Counted from the stretch's first letter, positions 34,591 through 48,181 are shown. The stretch: DNA of 64,000 nucleotides from Chamaelirium japonicum (GCA_947650365.1 OX393550.1:118310874-118374873), one strand, 5' to 3'. Notes: generated by a model not told the origin, from the letters alone. Program-made: numbers and translations.

Positions 34591-35215
34591 ACTTGAGTTT
34601 GAAAACTGTTAAAGTTAAGTTTTTATTTGCTTAAAAAAAAAAAAGTCAGTATTAGTATTCTTAGTTATTCTATTTTCATATTTTGTCTCTTTCGTACTTA
34701 TTATCTTCTGTTTAACTTTTCAGGTACTTACACGCTCAACGAAAAACTTGCGCAAGGTAAGTACTCAAATCCTTACCCACGCCTCTCCAGTCAGTGGGTT
34801 TGATTATTCCTATTGCGTACTCTTGCTGATTCAACAACCGTAGTAATTAGGGTAATCGGTTAATGTGCAAACTGTCACCGTAGATCGAATAATCGAATTG
34901 CATCGTAACTTTGTAAGGTTGTCGCCAGCTCGGCACATACACCTCTTATAGTTGTATGTGTGTCTCAGCCTGAGGTGTACACTCAACCTTGCATCGATAG
35001 AAATCATTTGCTAGGGTGCTGCATTGCATAATAGTAGATTCTCTATTTGCATAAGTATTCGGATAAAGTACATACTCTGTTTTCTTTACTAGCGTAGCGT
35101 TATTTTAGTTAAACTACTATTACCTAATTAGCGCATTAATCTGGACACACAGTCCATAATTTGGGCACGTGTAGGAAAGAGATTAGTTAGAGTTGAATAT
35201 AATAACATCTTAGAA
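34591..35215 (+). other. Leader of the Athila-like element
   Basis: Untranslated leader of about 625 bp. It contains a hairpin at 34927-34966 (AGCTCGGCACATACA...TGTATGTGTGTCTC) that recurs in the 3' part at 38492-38526. Confidence 0.7.
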
Positions 35216-37909
35216 ATGGCGGAACAGCCGCAAGCAATCACTTTAGGGGATTATATGTATCCCACTAGGGCTACACAACCGTCTTGCATAACCTTACCGA
35301 CCACTAATGCAAAATTTGAATTAAAATCTGGCTTAATCCAAATGCTTCCCGTCTTTCGGGGAATGGAGCAGGAAAATCCATATCAACATGTGAGGGAATT
35401 CGAGGACATATGTGGAACAATGAAATTCGATAATATGTCTGAAGAAAATCTCAAACTTAGATTATTCCCGTTCTCACTAAAAGAGAAGGCTAAAGCATGG
35501 CTTTATGCCTTACAAGCTGGATCCATAACTACGTGGGTAAGCCTGCTCGAGCTCTTTTATAGAAAATTCTATTCTAAACAAAAGACGGCCTCGATTCGTC
35601 AGGCCTTGAATGTGTTTCACCAACTAGAAGGTGAGGCTCTCTATAAATACATAGAAAGATTTAAGGACCTACTACTGCACTGTCCACACCATGGCTTTGA
35701 AAAAATTAGACTAGTCCAAATCCTTTATGAAGGATTGAACTACCCATCTAAGACCATGATTGAATCATGTTGTAATGGTGAGTTCACCAAAAAGACAGCA
35801 GATCAAGCCTGGACCTACTTAGAAGAAATTGCAGAGAATACACTACAGTGGGAACCAATCATAGATGATTCTAGGAAATTTCCCCCTACTACACAAGGTG
35901 GATTCTATAAAGTTGAAGCAGAAGCTAAACTGGTCACTATGATGAGACGCTTAGAAGCTCTAGAAATGAATCAAGGAAATAGGACTTCCGCTCTGAATAC
36001 CTTAGAAGCACTAAGTCTTAATCAAACTATGAGTTGCAATAATGATCCTAACTTTTCTATTTGCTCAATTTGTAGTGAGCCTACCCATGCAGATTATCGA
36101 TGCCCGATGTTAGGGAGACTAGAAAATAATATGGAAAGAATCAATGCTTTGTATCAAAATAATCGTTTTGATAATCAACAAAAGCATAATCCATATTCAA
36201 ACACTTACAATGAAGGATGGAAGAATCATCCAAATTTCTCATGGACTACGGGTCCATACCAAGGTGGCCCATCTCAGTCTGTACCACCTCTAGGATTTCA
36301 AAAGCCACCCATACAGAATGCCATCCCTAACCCAGATAATCAAAGAATCACGTCTCTGGAGGAAACGATGAAACTATTAGCTCAGAATACGCTCCAATTC
36401 CAACAGAGCACCGCACAAAGCATTAGTGCTAACACACAATCTATTGCAAAGTTAGAATATACTGTGAGTCAACTAGCTGATTCTTTGAATACAAGGGATA
36501 AGGGTATATTCCCGAGTCAACCTGAGGCAAACCCTAAAGGGTTAAATCTAAGGGGTCAATTTGAAATTCATGACATCAGAGAAAAAGGTCATGAGCAGGC
36601 AAATGTAATTACTACACTTAGGTCAGGACGACACGTTGATAACATGATAGAACCTCCTAAAGAAACTGAGGAACTTAGGCAGAATGACATAAGAACTGAA
36701 GAAACACCTGAAGAGAAGCCAAAATCACAAGAGGAAACTAGGGAGAATACAAGACACGATACTGAAAATATTGCATCACCTAGTGAACCGCCTCTTAGAA
36801 CTTACATTCCTAGAGCCCCATATCCTCAAAGGTTAGAACCAGCAAAGAAGAAAATACAAATGGATAATATGCTTGAAGTCTTCAAACAAGTAAAAATTAA
36901 TATTCCACTCTTAGATGCAATCCAACAAATACCTACCTATGCCAAATTCTTAAAGGACCTTTGCACTTTTAAGAGAACAACTAATATACCCAAGAGAGCA
37001 TTTCTGGCTCAGCAGGCTAGTTCAGTTATTTCATGCTCAACCCTTATCAAATATAAGGACCCTGGTTATCCTACCATTTCCTGTAAAATAGGAGAATATC
37101 ATATTGAGAAAGCCTTGCTTGACTTAGGTGCAAGTGTCAACCTCCTTCCATATTCCATATATAAAGAGCTAGGTTTGGGGGAGTTAAAACCCACTAAATT
37201 AACCCTCCAGCTAGCTGATGCTTCAATCCGATATCCAAAAGGGATAGTAGAAGATGTCCTAATCAAAGTGGGAGAATTTATATTCCCTGTTGATTTTGTG
37301 GTCCTTGATACCAAACCACCAACGGAATTTACGAGTCGAGTACCGATAATCTTAGGGCGACCTTTCCTGGCAACATCGAATGCGTTAATCAACTGTCGGA
37401 ATGGTATAATGAGCATGTCATTTGGTAACATGACAGTACAGGTCAATATATTTCATGTGAGCAAACAACCTAGAGATGACAAGGATGAATTAGAAGAGGT
37501 TAACTACTTGCAAGAACAAGACGAAAGTTTTGTACCACAAGTAAACTATAATGACCCACTGGAAGCCTGCCTTGCACATTTTGGTAAGAATTTGGATATT
37601 GATGATCATATCAATACAAGCACTGCATTACTAGATGTCACCCATGATCTTCCTTATATCATTGATAGTGATATGTTTGCTAAAGAAGCCAATGCTCAAT
37701 CAACGAATTTTGAAATTAATGAGATCATGATTAATCATCCAATTATTATCAAAAAATCGTACATTGATCTACAAATTCTGCTATCTGAGTTTCAACATAC
37801 ACAATTGGGTGAAGAAGATATATTTTCTGATTTAATTTTTCCTCAATACATCCAAAATCAGAAAATTCAATTATGCGAACTTTTCAAAGATAATATACAT
37901 GATACATAG
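35216..37909 (+). CDS. Gag-protease polyprotein of the Athila-like element
   Basis: An uninterrupted frame of 897 codons starting MAEQPQAITLGDYMYP. Residues about 43-175 are the Retrotrans_gag capsid region (YQHVREFEDICGTMKF, KAKAWLYAL, FYRKFYSKQKTASIRQ). A zinc knuckle follows at residue 283 (CSICSEPTHADYRC, CX2CX4HX4C spacing). A charged linker with a coiled tendency covers about 370-540. The retropepsin region has DLGASVNLLPYSIYKELGL at 636-654, with DLGA where DSGA/DTGA is usual, and IILGRPFLAT near 711. The frame closes at 37909 with no RT motif following. In the family Gag builds the particle and the protease matures it. Base use is typical of AT-rich retroelements. Confidence 0.92.
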   Translation: MAEQPQAITLGDYMYPTRATQPSCITLPTTNAKFELKSGLIQMLPVFRGMEQENPYQHVREFEDICGTMKFDNMSEENLKLRLFPFSLKEKAKAWLYALQAGSITTWVSLLELFYRKFYSKQKTASIRQALNVFHQLEGEALYKYIERFKDLLLHCPHHGFEKIRLVQILYEGLNYPSKTMIESCCNGEFTKKTADQAWTYLEEIAENTLQWEPIIDDSRKFPPTTQGGFYKVEAEAKLVTMMRRLEALEMNQGNRTSALNTLEALSLNQTMSCNNDPNFSICSICSEPTHADYRCPMLGRLENNMERINALYQNNRFDNQQKHNPYSNTYNEGWKNHPNFSWTTGPYQGGPSQSVPPLGFQKPPIQNAIPNPDNQRITSLEETMKLLAQNTLQFQQSTAQSISANTQSIAKLEYTVSQLADSLNTRDKGIFPSQPEANPKGLNLRGQFEIHDIREKGHEQANVITTLRSGRHVDNMIEPPKETEELRQNDIRTEETPEEKPKSQEETRENTRHDTENIASPSEPPLRTYIPRAPYPQRLEPAKKKIQMDNMLEVFKQVKINIPLLDAIQQIPTYAKFLKDLCTFKRTTNIPKRAFLAQQASSVISCSTLIKYKDPGYPTISCKIGEYHIEKALLDLGASVNLLPYSIYKELGLGELKPTKLTLQLADASIRYPKGIVEDVLIKVGEFIFPVDFVVLDTKPPTEFTSRVPIILGRPFLATSNALINCRNGIMSMSFGNMTVQVNIFHVSKQPRDDKDELEEVNYLQEQDESFVPQVNYNDPLEACLAHFGKNLDIDDHINTSTALLDVTHDLPYIIDSDMFAKEANAQSTNFEINEIMINHPIIIKKSYIDLQILLSEFQHTQLGEEDIFSDLIFPQYIQNQKIQLCELFKDNIHDT

Positions 37910-39948
37910 CAGAATATGGAGTACAATAATGAATCTTATCTTGTTCCATTTGAAAAGAAAAATCATGAAGAACAATATAGAATGAACCCTCATAGAATAA
38001 AGGAGAGTCACGCGGAAACATGCCCAGCGTATACTATAGAATATAATTTTTCAATTAATGACTACTCTCTTTTCTTTTTAAAAATTCCATATGCTGAAAA
38101 ATATATTTGCATTATAGCAGTTAATTTTTTTTTATTATTTTATTCGCATCTGCTAGTTTTATTAGTCTGTTTAGTCGCTTTGTTTTGTTTTCTTTGTAGT
38201 ACTAATATTTTTCAGGAAACAAAGCTATAAAGCACTTATGAGGTACTATCCATCCTTAAAACTTCGTACTTTTATTTTAAATACATGTCCTTCAAGAATG
38301 CTATCATATAATGCTATCATCTCATTCATGAGCATGTCTAATTTATACATTGAGGACAATGTCTAATTTAGGTTTGGGGGTATGATGCACTTTTTGCAAA
38401 ATCCTGTATGCATCTAATTTCTACAAAATTTTTCTATTCTAATTTTAATTAAAAAAAAAATTTATTACATCAACTTACGATGAAGTGGGAAAGCTCGGCA
38501 TATACGTCTTGGAGTATGTGTGTCTCGTCTGTAGTCCCCTACCAAAACTACAGCGTTCGTATAGAAATCTATAGGAATTTGCACTTGCATGTTTTTATTT
38601 TCTTTTTCTTATTTTAGTTTCTTATCGTATTACTTTTGCCATCCTTTTCGTTCTTTTCGAAAAAAAAAAATTATATATATCTATATATACTTTATCTGTA
38701 TTTCAGGTTTTGTAATATAATTTTATCGTACTCGAATAGGACCATAAGACACATGGTAATCAAGGTATAAAGTCCAAGGATCAGCTAGAAAAAGTATGTC
38801 TAATATGGTTCTAACCCTTAGTAACTCTGTAGAGATTGTCAAAACAAACTAGACTTGACTTTTCACTTCACATCTGGCATACACCTCTAGGGTCTAGATT
38901 CAAAGCTTTCATATCGGCCTAATAGTCAACTAGAGCCCTGATGAACCATGCGGATCTGGTTCACTTGGTAAAAAAAAAAAATACTACTATAGATCACCAG
39001 TGAATTCTAAGGTATAGCGGAAAGGGCTACCTATTAGCATGGTCTATAACCTAATTATATAAAAGTCTTAACCTGTATGTCCTAGTATGAGTGAAGCCTG
39101 ATCGATAGGGTTATGAGAATGATCCTATGGATGCAGAGTGAATCAAATATAAAGGCAACATGAGGATGGCTACCTAACTCATGAGAGCGTTGGCAGCGTG
39201 TCATGGGCATAGAGTGCAGCTGACATGGTACAAGTTAGGAAGGGATATATAATTAGATCCAGAAAAAAAATGAGACCGAAAAAAAAGGAGAAAAAAAGAA
39301 AAGAAAAGAAAAGAAAATAGTGTGAAAGCCGTCGTTATAAACAATGTGGGGAAACTGGAATATCACATATAAAGCCGAAAGGTATTAAGGTGAATATCCA
39401 CAACTCTCACTAGCCTGTCTAGATTAGCTGGTTTTGACTCAGGTTCTAAGGTCGACTTTGACCGTTCTAAGAGACTGTTAGAATGATATGAATGTAGAGA
39501 AGCAAACCCCCAGTTGTGTTTAGCCCAGACAGCACCGTGCACTCGAGTATAGTTGACCTTGATCTTTTCTAACGGGAAACTAATAGTTAGGACCTAAAAT
39601 GCTTACTTCGAAAGCCGAAGCTTGGGTTAGATACCTTGTGAGTCTTGTGCCTTAGAAATTCTATTTTTTGAGTACTTTTTAATTATTCTACGAAACCAAC
39701 TTTTCTTATTTCTTATTTATATTTTCAAAGAAAAAATAATAATAATAATAATAATAATATTTGAATTTTGTGGGTAGATTCGCTGCAAACCCTCACGAGA
39801 CAAAACTCGTCCACTGGGGTAACCCAGGGGTTTAACGGCTTGTTGCACATGCTAAGTGCAAACGCGATTCCTGCGAAAGTGAGTAAGGAGTTTTTATTTT
39901 GTCATTTACTTTGTTTATTTTTCTTTTCTTACTCGAGGGCGAGCAAGA
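37910..39948 (+). other. 3' non-coding part of the Athila-like element
   Basis: About 2 kb with no recognisable polymerase or integrase. It contains a 104-codon frame (37916-38230) of unknown meaning, a second polypurine-like TTTAGGTTTGGGGGTATG at 38367, the repeated hairpin at 38492-38526, an (ATA)n tract at about 39735-39760, and plain AT-rich DNA. Many plant gypsy elements carry a long non-coding stretch at this place. Confidence 0.7.
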
Positions 39949-39964
39949 TTTAGGTTTGGGGGTG
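39949..39964 (+). promoter_or_regulatory. Polypurine tract of the Athila-like element
   Basis: TTTAGGTTTGGGGGTG abuts the TGTTGAGCGG start of the 3' LTR and would prime plus-strand synthesis. Confidence 0.85.
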
Positions 39965-42291
39965 TGTTGAGCGGCCAATTTGTGCGAATTATCCTTTTAG
40001 TATTATGCATATATCATCAGTTTGCTACGTAAAACTTTCATACTACACGTAAACTGCATGAGTTTCTTTGCACCATGATATAGTAGACATTCATACGAAC
40101 CCAACGGCATATTTGTTCACTCTCATACACATCATGCATGATAGTTATACTGCCTGATAATCCAAATTATCCTTTTATCGATTAATGCCCCGGAACCTTA
40201 TGGACGTCATTTTATGTGTATTTTCAGGGAATTGGAGCATGCTTTCAACGCACATGGCTTTAATGGAGAAAAACTCTGTAGATGGTTTTCGCCACATGAA
40301 CGAAGGCTACACACGCGCAAATGAATGGATAATGGAATTGAAGTCTGGATGGCCGTCGTCCTTTTCCTGCCACATTTTCTCTCTCTTCTATTTTCTTTTG
40401 TTTTTCACTCTTCCCGATCAAAACCAGATGACACTAGATTTAACCCACCATCTCACCCAATAACCCAAGTTTCTCTTTCCCATACGATCCCATCGCAACC
40501 ATCCATCCATCTCGGTCCGACCCGATCACATCCTCCCCTTACAATACAATACCCATGCACATTCAACATATTCCATCACAGCTTTAGTGCATCAAGCCAT
40601 CACAACCACCCTTTGAAACCCAAGCCCAGCCAGTGCTTCATTGCACCCAACAACCAATGCATGCATGCACCATTTATTACATTCGAGGCACAATCCAGTC
40701 ACGGCCATCCGATCGCATCGCAGCCGTTCAGTGCATCCCACTCATGCATACAAATCAGCCCATCTCCATATCACTTAATCCCAGCCGTCCCCAAGCTTTA
40801 CCCGCACTCCATTACACCCAGTTCCCATGCATGAGCACCTGATAATCACAGCCCTCCTTTGCATCGAGCCATGCATGGCATCTCTCTCCATCCCTTATAT
40901 CTCACCGTCCGTTCTATTTAAACCCAGCCGTCCTGGACCCTTAAAACCCCATGCACCCACTCTCTCATCCACCATAAATCGATGCACCCACTCTCTCAAC
41001 CGAACGTTACTCTCTCTCTCTCTCCGGGATCCTCTCTCTCGGATTCTCTTTCCATCTCTCTCTCTTTCCTTAACCACGCCCACCGAACGTATCTCTCTCT
41101 CTTCCTACTTTCTCTCTCTAAACCGCACTTCTCTCTCTTCCCTTAACCCGACCCAGCCGGCCCTTTTGTTTCCTTTTCTACCCAAAAACCGAACTTCTCT
41201 CTTTTCTCTCTCTATCCTATATAGAGGGGGGCACGGACGAACCGAAGAGAGGGGGGGTGCCGACCTTGTATCACCACTAAGAACCTTCCACCATCTTCCA
41301 TCTTCATCACCACCAAGGCACGTCCATCATCCATCATCTCCGAGCGACGCTCCATCATCACGAAGCCGCACGTCGCCATCGTCGAAGACGCGCCGTCATC
41401 CTCGCCAGAAGCTTCACACACACGCTCGTCATCCATAATGGAGTTTGCTCGCATTTATATTTTTGTAATGAATTGTATGAATATGCGTAGCTAAACCCCT
41501 AGCTAGGGCTAGGGGTGAAACTTGGTTTATTTATGAATAATATTGATTCTGCTTATGCCTAAATGTAATTTCATCTTTGGCTGTTTCATAATCTTTATTA
41601 AATACCACATGCTTGCATATTCGCTTGTTTCTATTATTGATTCCGGTCATAGTAGATGCGTAGGGAAGTTTCTACAGCACTGTAGTATCGTTCTGAACGT
41701 TTTGAATAACCATCGTATGATTACTATTATTTTAATTATAATTCAAATCTTTAATCTATAGAGATATATAGACTGCTCTGTGATTCAACTTCTCAAAGAG
41801 ACGTTGACACTTCTATAAACTCTTTAAGATTCGGCGTTGACCCAGGTTACGCCGGATGCTAGGGAGAGTCCCTGTGTCGTGCAACAAGTTCTTTCACGCT
41901 AATCGTCAACTGTCTAGATCTAAGATTAAAGATTCTCAGATTTTAATTGTTAAATCTTCCGGTTGGGATGAACACGCCATTCTACCCCAACTGAGATAAA
42001 TAATCAATATTATTTGTGAATGTCCAAGCGTAACCCCGAAACCCTAGTTCTCATCCATTGATCATCCACAACCATTATTTTATTGTATTTAGTCTATTGC
42101 GTTTATGTTAATCAAGAATTAATTAATTCAAATTCACTCGCTCTCCTTTGGAGATATTTCCGTACTAGTTTAATCATTAATCCTTTCTTTAATCAGTTTT
42201 CAATCAAGTCTCTGTGGGATCGACCCGTATTTGCCACTGTCTATCAGATAGACGCCGTGCACTTGCGGTATAACAATTTAAAATCACAACA
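39965..42291 (+). repeat. 3' LTR of the Athila-like element
   Basis: Nearly identical to the 5' LTR over 2327 bp and followed directly by the target duplication GTCGC. Confidence 0.95.
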
Positions 42292-42296
42292 GTCGC

Positions 42297-44149
<1,853 letters not shown>

Positions 44150-44522
44150 TTCATTGAGCCTGGCATTTTTGAAGAGCAGAAAGTGGCTATTTGCCAACGG
44201 GTTGAATTAAAAGAAAACGCTAAGCGATGGGCGCACACTCTAGTGGGATTCGTTCTTGGGAGATGACCCTATTATTTACATCTCAAAAATTTCATCATGC
44301 GAAGCTGGAAACCCATTGGAAGTTTGGATATTCTCTCGAGAGCGAATGGTGTTTTTTGGTTCTAGTTTGAGTTGGCCTCTGATTTTAACCGATTCTCGAA
44401 GGTAAAATGTGACATTTCGAAGGTCGGCCACTGGTCGTGTGGAAATGGGCCAGGGGTATGTGTATTGATCTCCAATTTGGCCTAATTTTTCTAATCTAGA
44501 AGGGGATTTATGGACTGAACCT

Positions 44523-44864
44523 ATGTTAAGTCGGCTGAGGAGTGTGTTTGGCACTCCCATTTATATAGATCAAGCAATAGCTGGAGGTACTAGAGCCCAG
44601 TTTGCACGGATTTGCATGGAGATAAACGTCGAAGATTTGCCTCCTAGCCGAGTTCAAGCGAGGAATGATAAGGGTGAGTTTCTCTCTTGGCAGCTGGTTA
44701 CGTATGATTGGATCCCGACTCGATGTAAGCCGTGCAAAACCTTCGATCACAGTGGGGACGTATGTACCAAACACCCTAAGGTGGTCCAAGATCGGGTGAG
44801 TCAGTCATGGCAGCCAAAGGTTTTTTTTGGTGATCAGAATGTGAAGAATTTCTCCCAAGCTTAA
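44523..44864 (+). pseudogene. LINE ORF1 zinc-knuckle region
   Basis: A frame of 113 residues. GTPIYIDQAIAGGTRAQFAR and ICMEINVEDLPPSRV match the region after DUF4283 in plant L1 ORF1 proteins. CKPCKTFDHSGDVC (CX2CX4HX4C) is the zf-CCHC_4 knuckle, thought to bind the LINE RNA. The preceding DUF4283 part is in a broken frame. A later frame (45004-45273) is probably its low-complexity C-terminal region. Confidence 0.65.
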
Positions 44865-45212
44865 GGGAACAAGCCATCTTCTTCCAAAGGTAAGGAGCCA
44901 GCCGAAGATGGGTGGTACACTATCGGAAGGGCACATCATCCTCAACCGACGGAGTCATCTTTGATCTCGGTTAGGCCATCTGGATGTGGATATGCTGTGC
45001 TGAGTGATGCTTTGGTTGAAGATCGAGGTTCCGGAATGGGCAAGGTTTGAGTGTTTATTTCAGCAAACGGCAGGGGCTGCTGTCTCTTGCGCTGCTGAAT
45101 TGGCTGGAGGTGCTGAAGAGGTGAGTGTTAGTGCAGTGAGTAATAAGACTGCAGAGGGTGATGCTTGTGATGCGAAGGATGGAGAAATTAACGCTAATAC
45201 TGAAGCCAATAT

Positions 45213-45306
45213 GGGCATTGCAGTAGTTTCTGATTGTGTTGATGTTATGCTCGATGAATGGGCATTGCAGTAGTTTCTGATTGTGTTGATGTTATGGTCG
45301 ATGGAA
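45213..45306 (+). repeat. 47-bp tandem duplication in LINE ORF1
   Basis: GGGCATTGCAGTAGTTTCTG starts at 45213 and again at 45260, with nearly identical sequence through TTGATGTTATG. The period of 47 bp shifts the reading frame, so the duplication arose after the frame was free to drift. Confidence 0.9.
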
Positions 45307-45950
45307 GGGGATCTAGGGGAGGGGAGCAGCAATCAATCTGATGTTTCAATTGGTATGAGATCCATGGGGAAGTCACCTTCCAACTTTGCTCGGGCGATTG
45401 GGACTACTTCATCCCCATGCCCATCGTCCATATGACGCAGTCCACAACTAGCCAATCTTGGAACAGACTCGGTTGAAGTTAGGGCTTCACATCGAGCTAA
45501 ATCTCGAGCTCTGGAACCGAGCACGTACCATCGACCGCCCCACCCAAGTATCGTACGTATTCACAAATGAAACTAACTTACCAATATGTTCGACTACAAT
45601 TGAGGCCCTTCAACAATTGGGACGAGATTGCAGACTCAATATGTTCGAGGAGGACATTCATGAGATGATGAGACTCGAGCGTGATATGCGGAGAGATTGC
45701 GAGCTTCCAAAAGGGGAAAACCACATATGATCACCTTATTTTCTTGTAGGTTTGGATAGGGGCATCGATCGAGAGACCATGTCCGGGTTATAGGCTGCGT
45801 TGTATTTACTATTTTAATGGGCCTTTCCGAACTCACCTATTTTGAGTTCATTATGTAATATGTTTTACTACTTCTATTTATAATACACAAGTTGGGGTCC
45901 GCCTAACCCCCTCCCATATAGGGATGTCACCTTTTCTTTAAAAAAAAACA

Positions 45951-46554
45951 ATACAATGGCAAGAGACGCTCGAGGTACAACATAACGTTGACAACATAGC
46001 GTTTGTGGATTAGCACCAAACCCATACGAAAAGAAAGAAACCCATTAGGGCTGGCTAATTGATGGTGATTATAGTCAGTTCAGGTACAATAAGATCGACA
46101 AGTTGGGTTTGGATCCGCTACAAACCATCAAGAATACTAGTCATAAATATTCATAACTTATTATTTTTAACTCCGAAAATTCTGCAAAAAAACTCGTCCG
46201 AAAATTCTGCAAAAAAACTCGTCAGAAAGCTTGTGACGAGACAAATAAAAAATAACAATTTTTCATATTTTAAAATATCAACTAAATATTTTTTTTTTTT
46301 TACAGAAAATAACCAAAATATCATTTAAGAAAACTACAGTTATTTACAATCCTCTATTCACACCAACGCATGTGACAGATCTACATGTAAAGCTCATGAA
46401 GAAAAATAAAAACATCATATACGATGACAACCCTACCGATTAAAAATTCCTAAATAAGTATTTCTGATAAATCTCGCAAAACCAACATTAGGGTAAAAAG
46501 ATAATTTACTACTATTAAATATTAAAATAAATATCAAGAATTATGGGTCGTTAC
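45951..46554. other. AT-rich intergenic DNA
   Basis: A 25-bp tandem pair (CCGAAAATTCTGCAAAAAAA at 46173 and 46198) and T runs are present. No gene is recognised. Confidence 0.55.
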
Positions 46555-47170
46555 ACATAATCTGTGGATACGTCATCCTCGACAATTTTCTTATCTTTGG
46601 ATGACCACTAAGCAATCCGATTTTGCTCCACCTTTTTCACTTGCAATCTGACTTGTAGTTTTCGGATCTACCACACTTCCTATAGAAGCATTGATTCTTC
46701 TTCTTTTTCACCCCCACAACGACCGTTAACGTCTTTGATTGATTGTCACCACCCACCTCGCTTGTCTCCTTCAATCGAAACTCATTTGGGAGAAGCGTAC
46801 CCGTGAGATCCTCCAACTTGATCGATTCCTTTCCGTAAAGCATCGTAATCTTTAGATGCTCATAGGACTGGGGTAGAGATCCAAGAAGAAATAGTGCCTT
46901 ATCCGTCACCTTCATGTCTTTGCTGACATTAAGGAGTTTTTTCGTCAACTGATTGTACATTCCGCCATCCGAAGAGCGTAGATCTTCTACTTTAGGTATA
47001 ACTGATTCGTGAGCGATCGGGTCATGTACATACTCTCCAACTTCTCCCAAAGCTTTGCTGTGAAGACTTCCTTGAAGACGTTTGCCAACACAACCTTCAC
47101 GAGACACATCTGAATCGTGCTCGCCGCCTTCAAATCAAACTCATCCTAATTTGAGTCTCATTTGGGTATG
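46555..47170 (-). pseudogene. Ty1/copia gag fragment, broken
   Basis: The minus-strand frame 46637-47107 matches copia Gag (UBN2 family): YNQLTKKLLNVSKDMKVTDK, LFLLGSLPQSYEHLKITMLY, KESIKLEDLTGTLL, then a degenerate zinc knuckle (CFYRKCGRSENYKSDC). Upstream bases continue as VLANVFKEVFTAKLWEKL in another frame. No LTR is seen beside it. A fossil piece. Confidence 0.75.
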
Positions 47171-47474
47171 ATTTGAACGTGTTTGGTATCAATTCACTTA
47201 AATCAGATTTTATTTGGGCTGTTTCAAGTTCAAATTCGGTCGAATCGAGTCTAAACAAGGTCAGGTTGAGAGTGATGTTTCGGTTTAGATCAGTCAAAAT
47301 CGGAACTGGTTCGGGTTTGAAAAAAAACTCAATTCATTGTGCTTGCGGGTGATATAGAAGCATCTACCAAGTTCGGGCATGCTCTAAATTCAATCAAGGA
47401 CTTAATAAAAGTGACGAAAATACAAAATAAATAACCATAATTTAATTTAATAATGATAAAAACTGGTTTCTATT
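47171..47474. other. Intergenic DNA
   Basis: Contains loosely repeated GAATTTGA/GGTTCGGGTTT motifs. No feature is called. Confidence 0.4.
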
Positions 47475-47800
47475 TATTTATTTATTTTGAGAACCCCACC
47501 AAGGGAGGGAGTGTTGGGCGGCCCCGACCAGTTACATTAATCAAGAAATTAAGTTACAATGCTGTTACAAAGATTCTCCGCCTCATCTGTGAATGAGTCA
47601 AACCACGAAATTATCCACAGCTTGAAGACCGAGACCACCGATCTTCGTAGCTCCTCAGTTCTAAAAGACTTCCCATTGAAAATCCTCTTGTTACTCTCGA
47701 GCCATAGGACGTAAAGGATACCCATCATCAAAATATCCCACGGCGTCCGGTGTTCCTTTTTAATCGTCCTTCTTGTTCAAGAAGACCAGAGGGCCCTCAA
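47475..47800 (-). mobile_element. LINE 3' end fragment
   Basis: The minus-strand frame 47549-47731 reads MMMGILYVLWLESNKRIF, then GKSFRTEELRRSVVSVFKLW, the stretch after the RT zinc-binding domain of plant L1 elements. It is followed by the shared tail (GGTCGGGGCCGCCCAACACT, CCCTCCCTTGGTGGGG) and AT-rich repeats of AAAT. The copy is 5'-truncated. Confidence 0.7.
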
Positions 47801-48180
47801 GTGCCTCGGGTATGAAGAGATTCCACCTCTCTATTTATAACTGGTTGAGGCCAGATAATTTGACTGAGCCTGATTTAATTAGGAACCAATTGAAATCTAT
47901 TCTATGGGTTCAGGCCTAATGGCTCAGCCCAAACAAGTAAATTTAATTACTTTTAAAATGGGCTTGGCCCGTTAAATCTATGGGCTGGCCCAAAGATTCT
48001 AACCCAACTATAAGTGCTGTTGCCACTTGGTTTTGCCCAAACCTCAATGGGCAGGCGAGGGCGAGAGGTGGTCCGGTGGGCGGTCCAACGATGGCGACCG
48101 GTAGTGGGGTTGGCTACCTGTTGGTTTGGATGGGGAGGACTTTGGGTTGTGTGGAAAATTAGGATATGTGGGGTCCAATA
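47801..48180. other. Intergenic DNA
   Basis: No coding or structural feature is recognised. The short frames present are GC-rich chance frames. Confidence 0.4.
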
Positions 48181-48181
48181 A

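Larger units (their letters stand above)
32243..42291 (+). mobile_element. Young Athila-like Ty3/gypsy element, gag-protease only
   Basis: A 10.05-kb LTR element with perfect 5-bp target duplication GTCGC (32238-32242 and 42292-42296), LTRs of 2325 and 2327 bp, an Athila-type primer-binding site, one 897-codon gag-protease frame and a polypurine tract. Large LTRs and the TTGGCGCCGTTGCCGGGGA site place it with Athila. By eye the LTRs differ at about 16 positions plus one short indel, near 0.7%. At 0.7-1.3 x 10^-8 substitutions per site per year this is roughly 0.25-0.5 million years. No RT, RNase H or integrase is recognisable, so it looks like a structurally whole but non-autonomous element (TR-GAG-like). 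Confidence 0.92.
44150..45950 (+). mobile_element. LINE with ORF1 and a 3' tail, no visible ORF2
   Basis: The left part encodes a plant L1 ORF1 (DUF4283-like HTLVGFVLG region at about 44180-44520, then a zinc knuckle). The right end is a LINE 3' tail: CAAGTTGGGGTCCGCCTAAC, CCCCTCCCATATAGGGATGT, then A9 at about 45940-45949. The whole is only 1.8 kb, too short for the RT-encoding ORF2, and no RT motif is visible. It is either an internally deleted copy or an ORF1-only derivative. The DUF4283 part is interrupted by stops. Confidence 0.65.
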
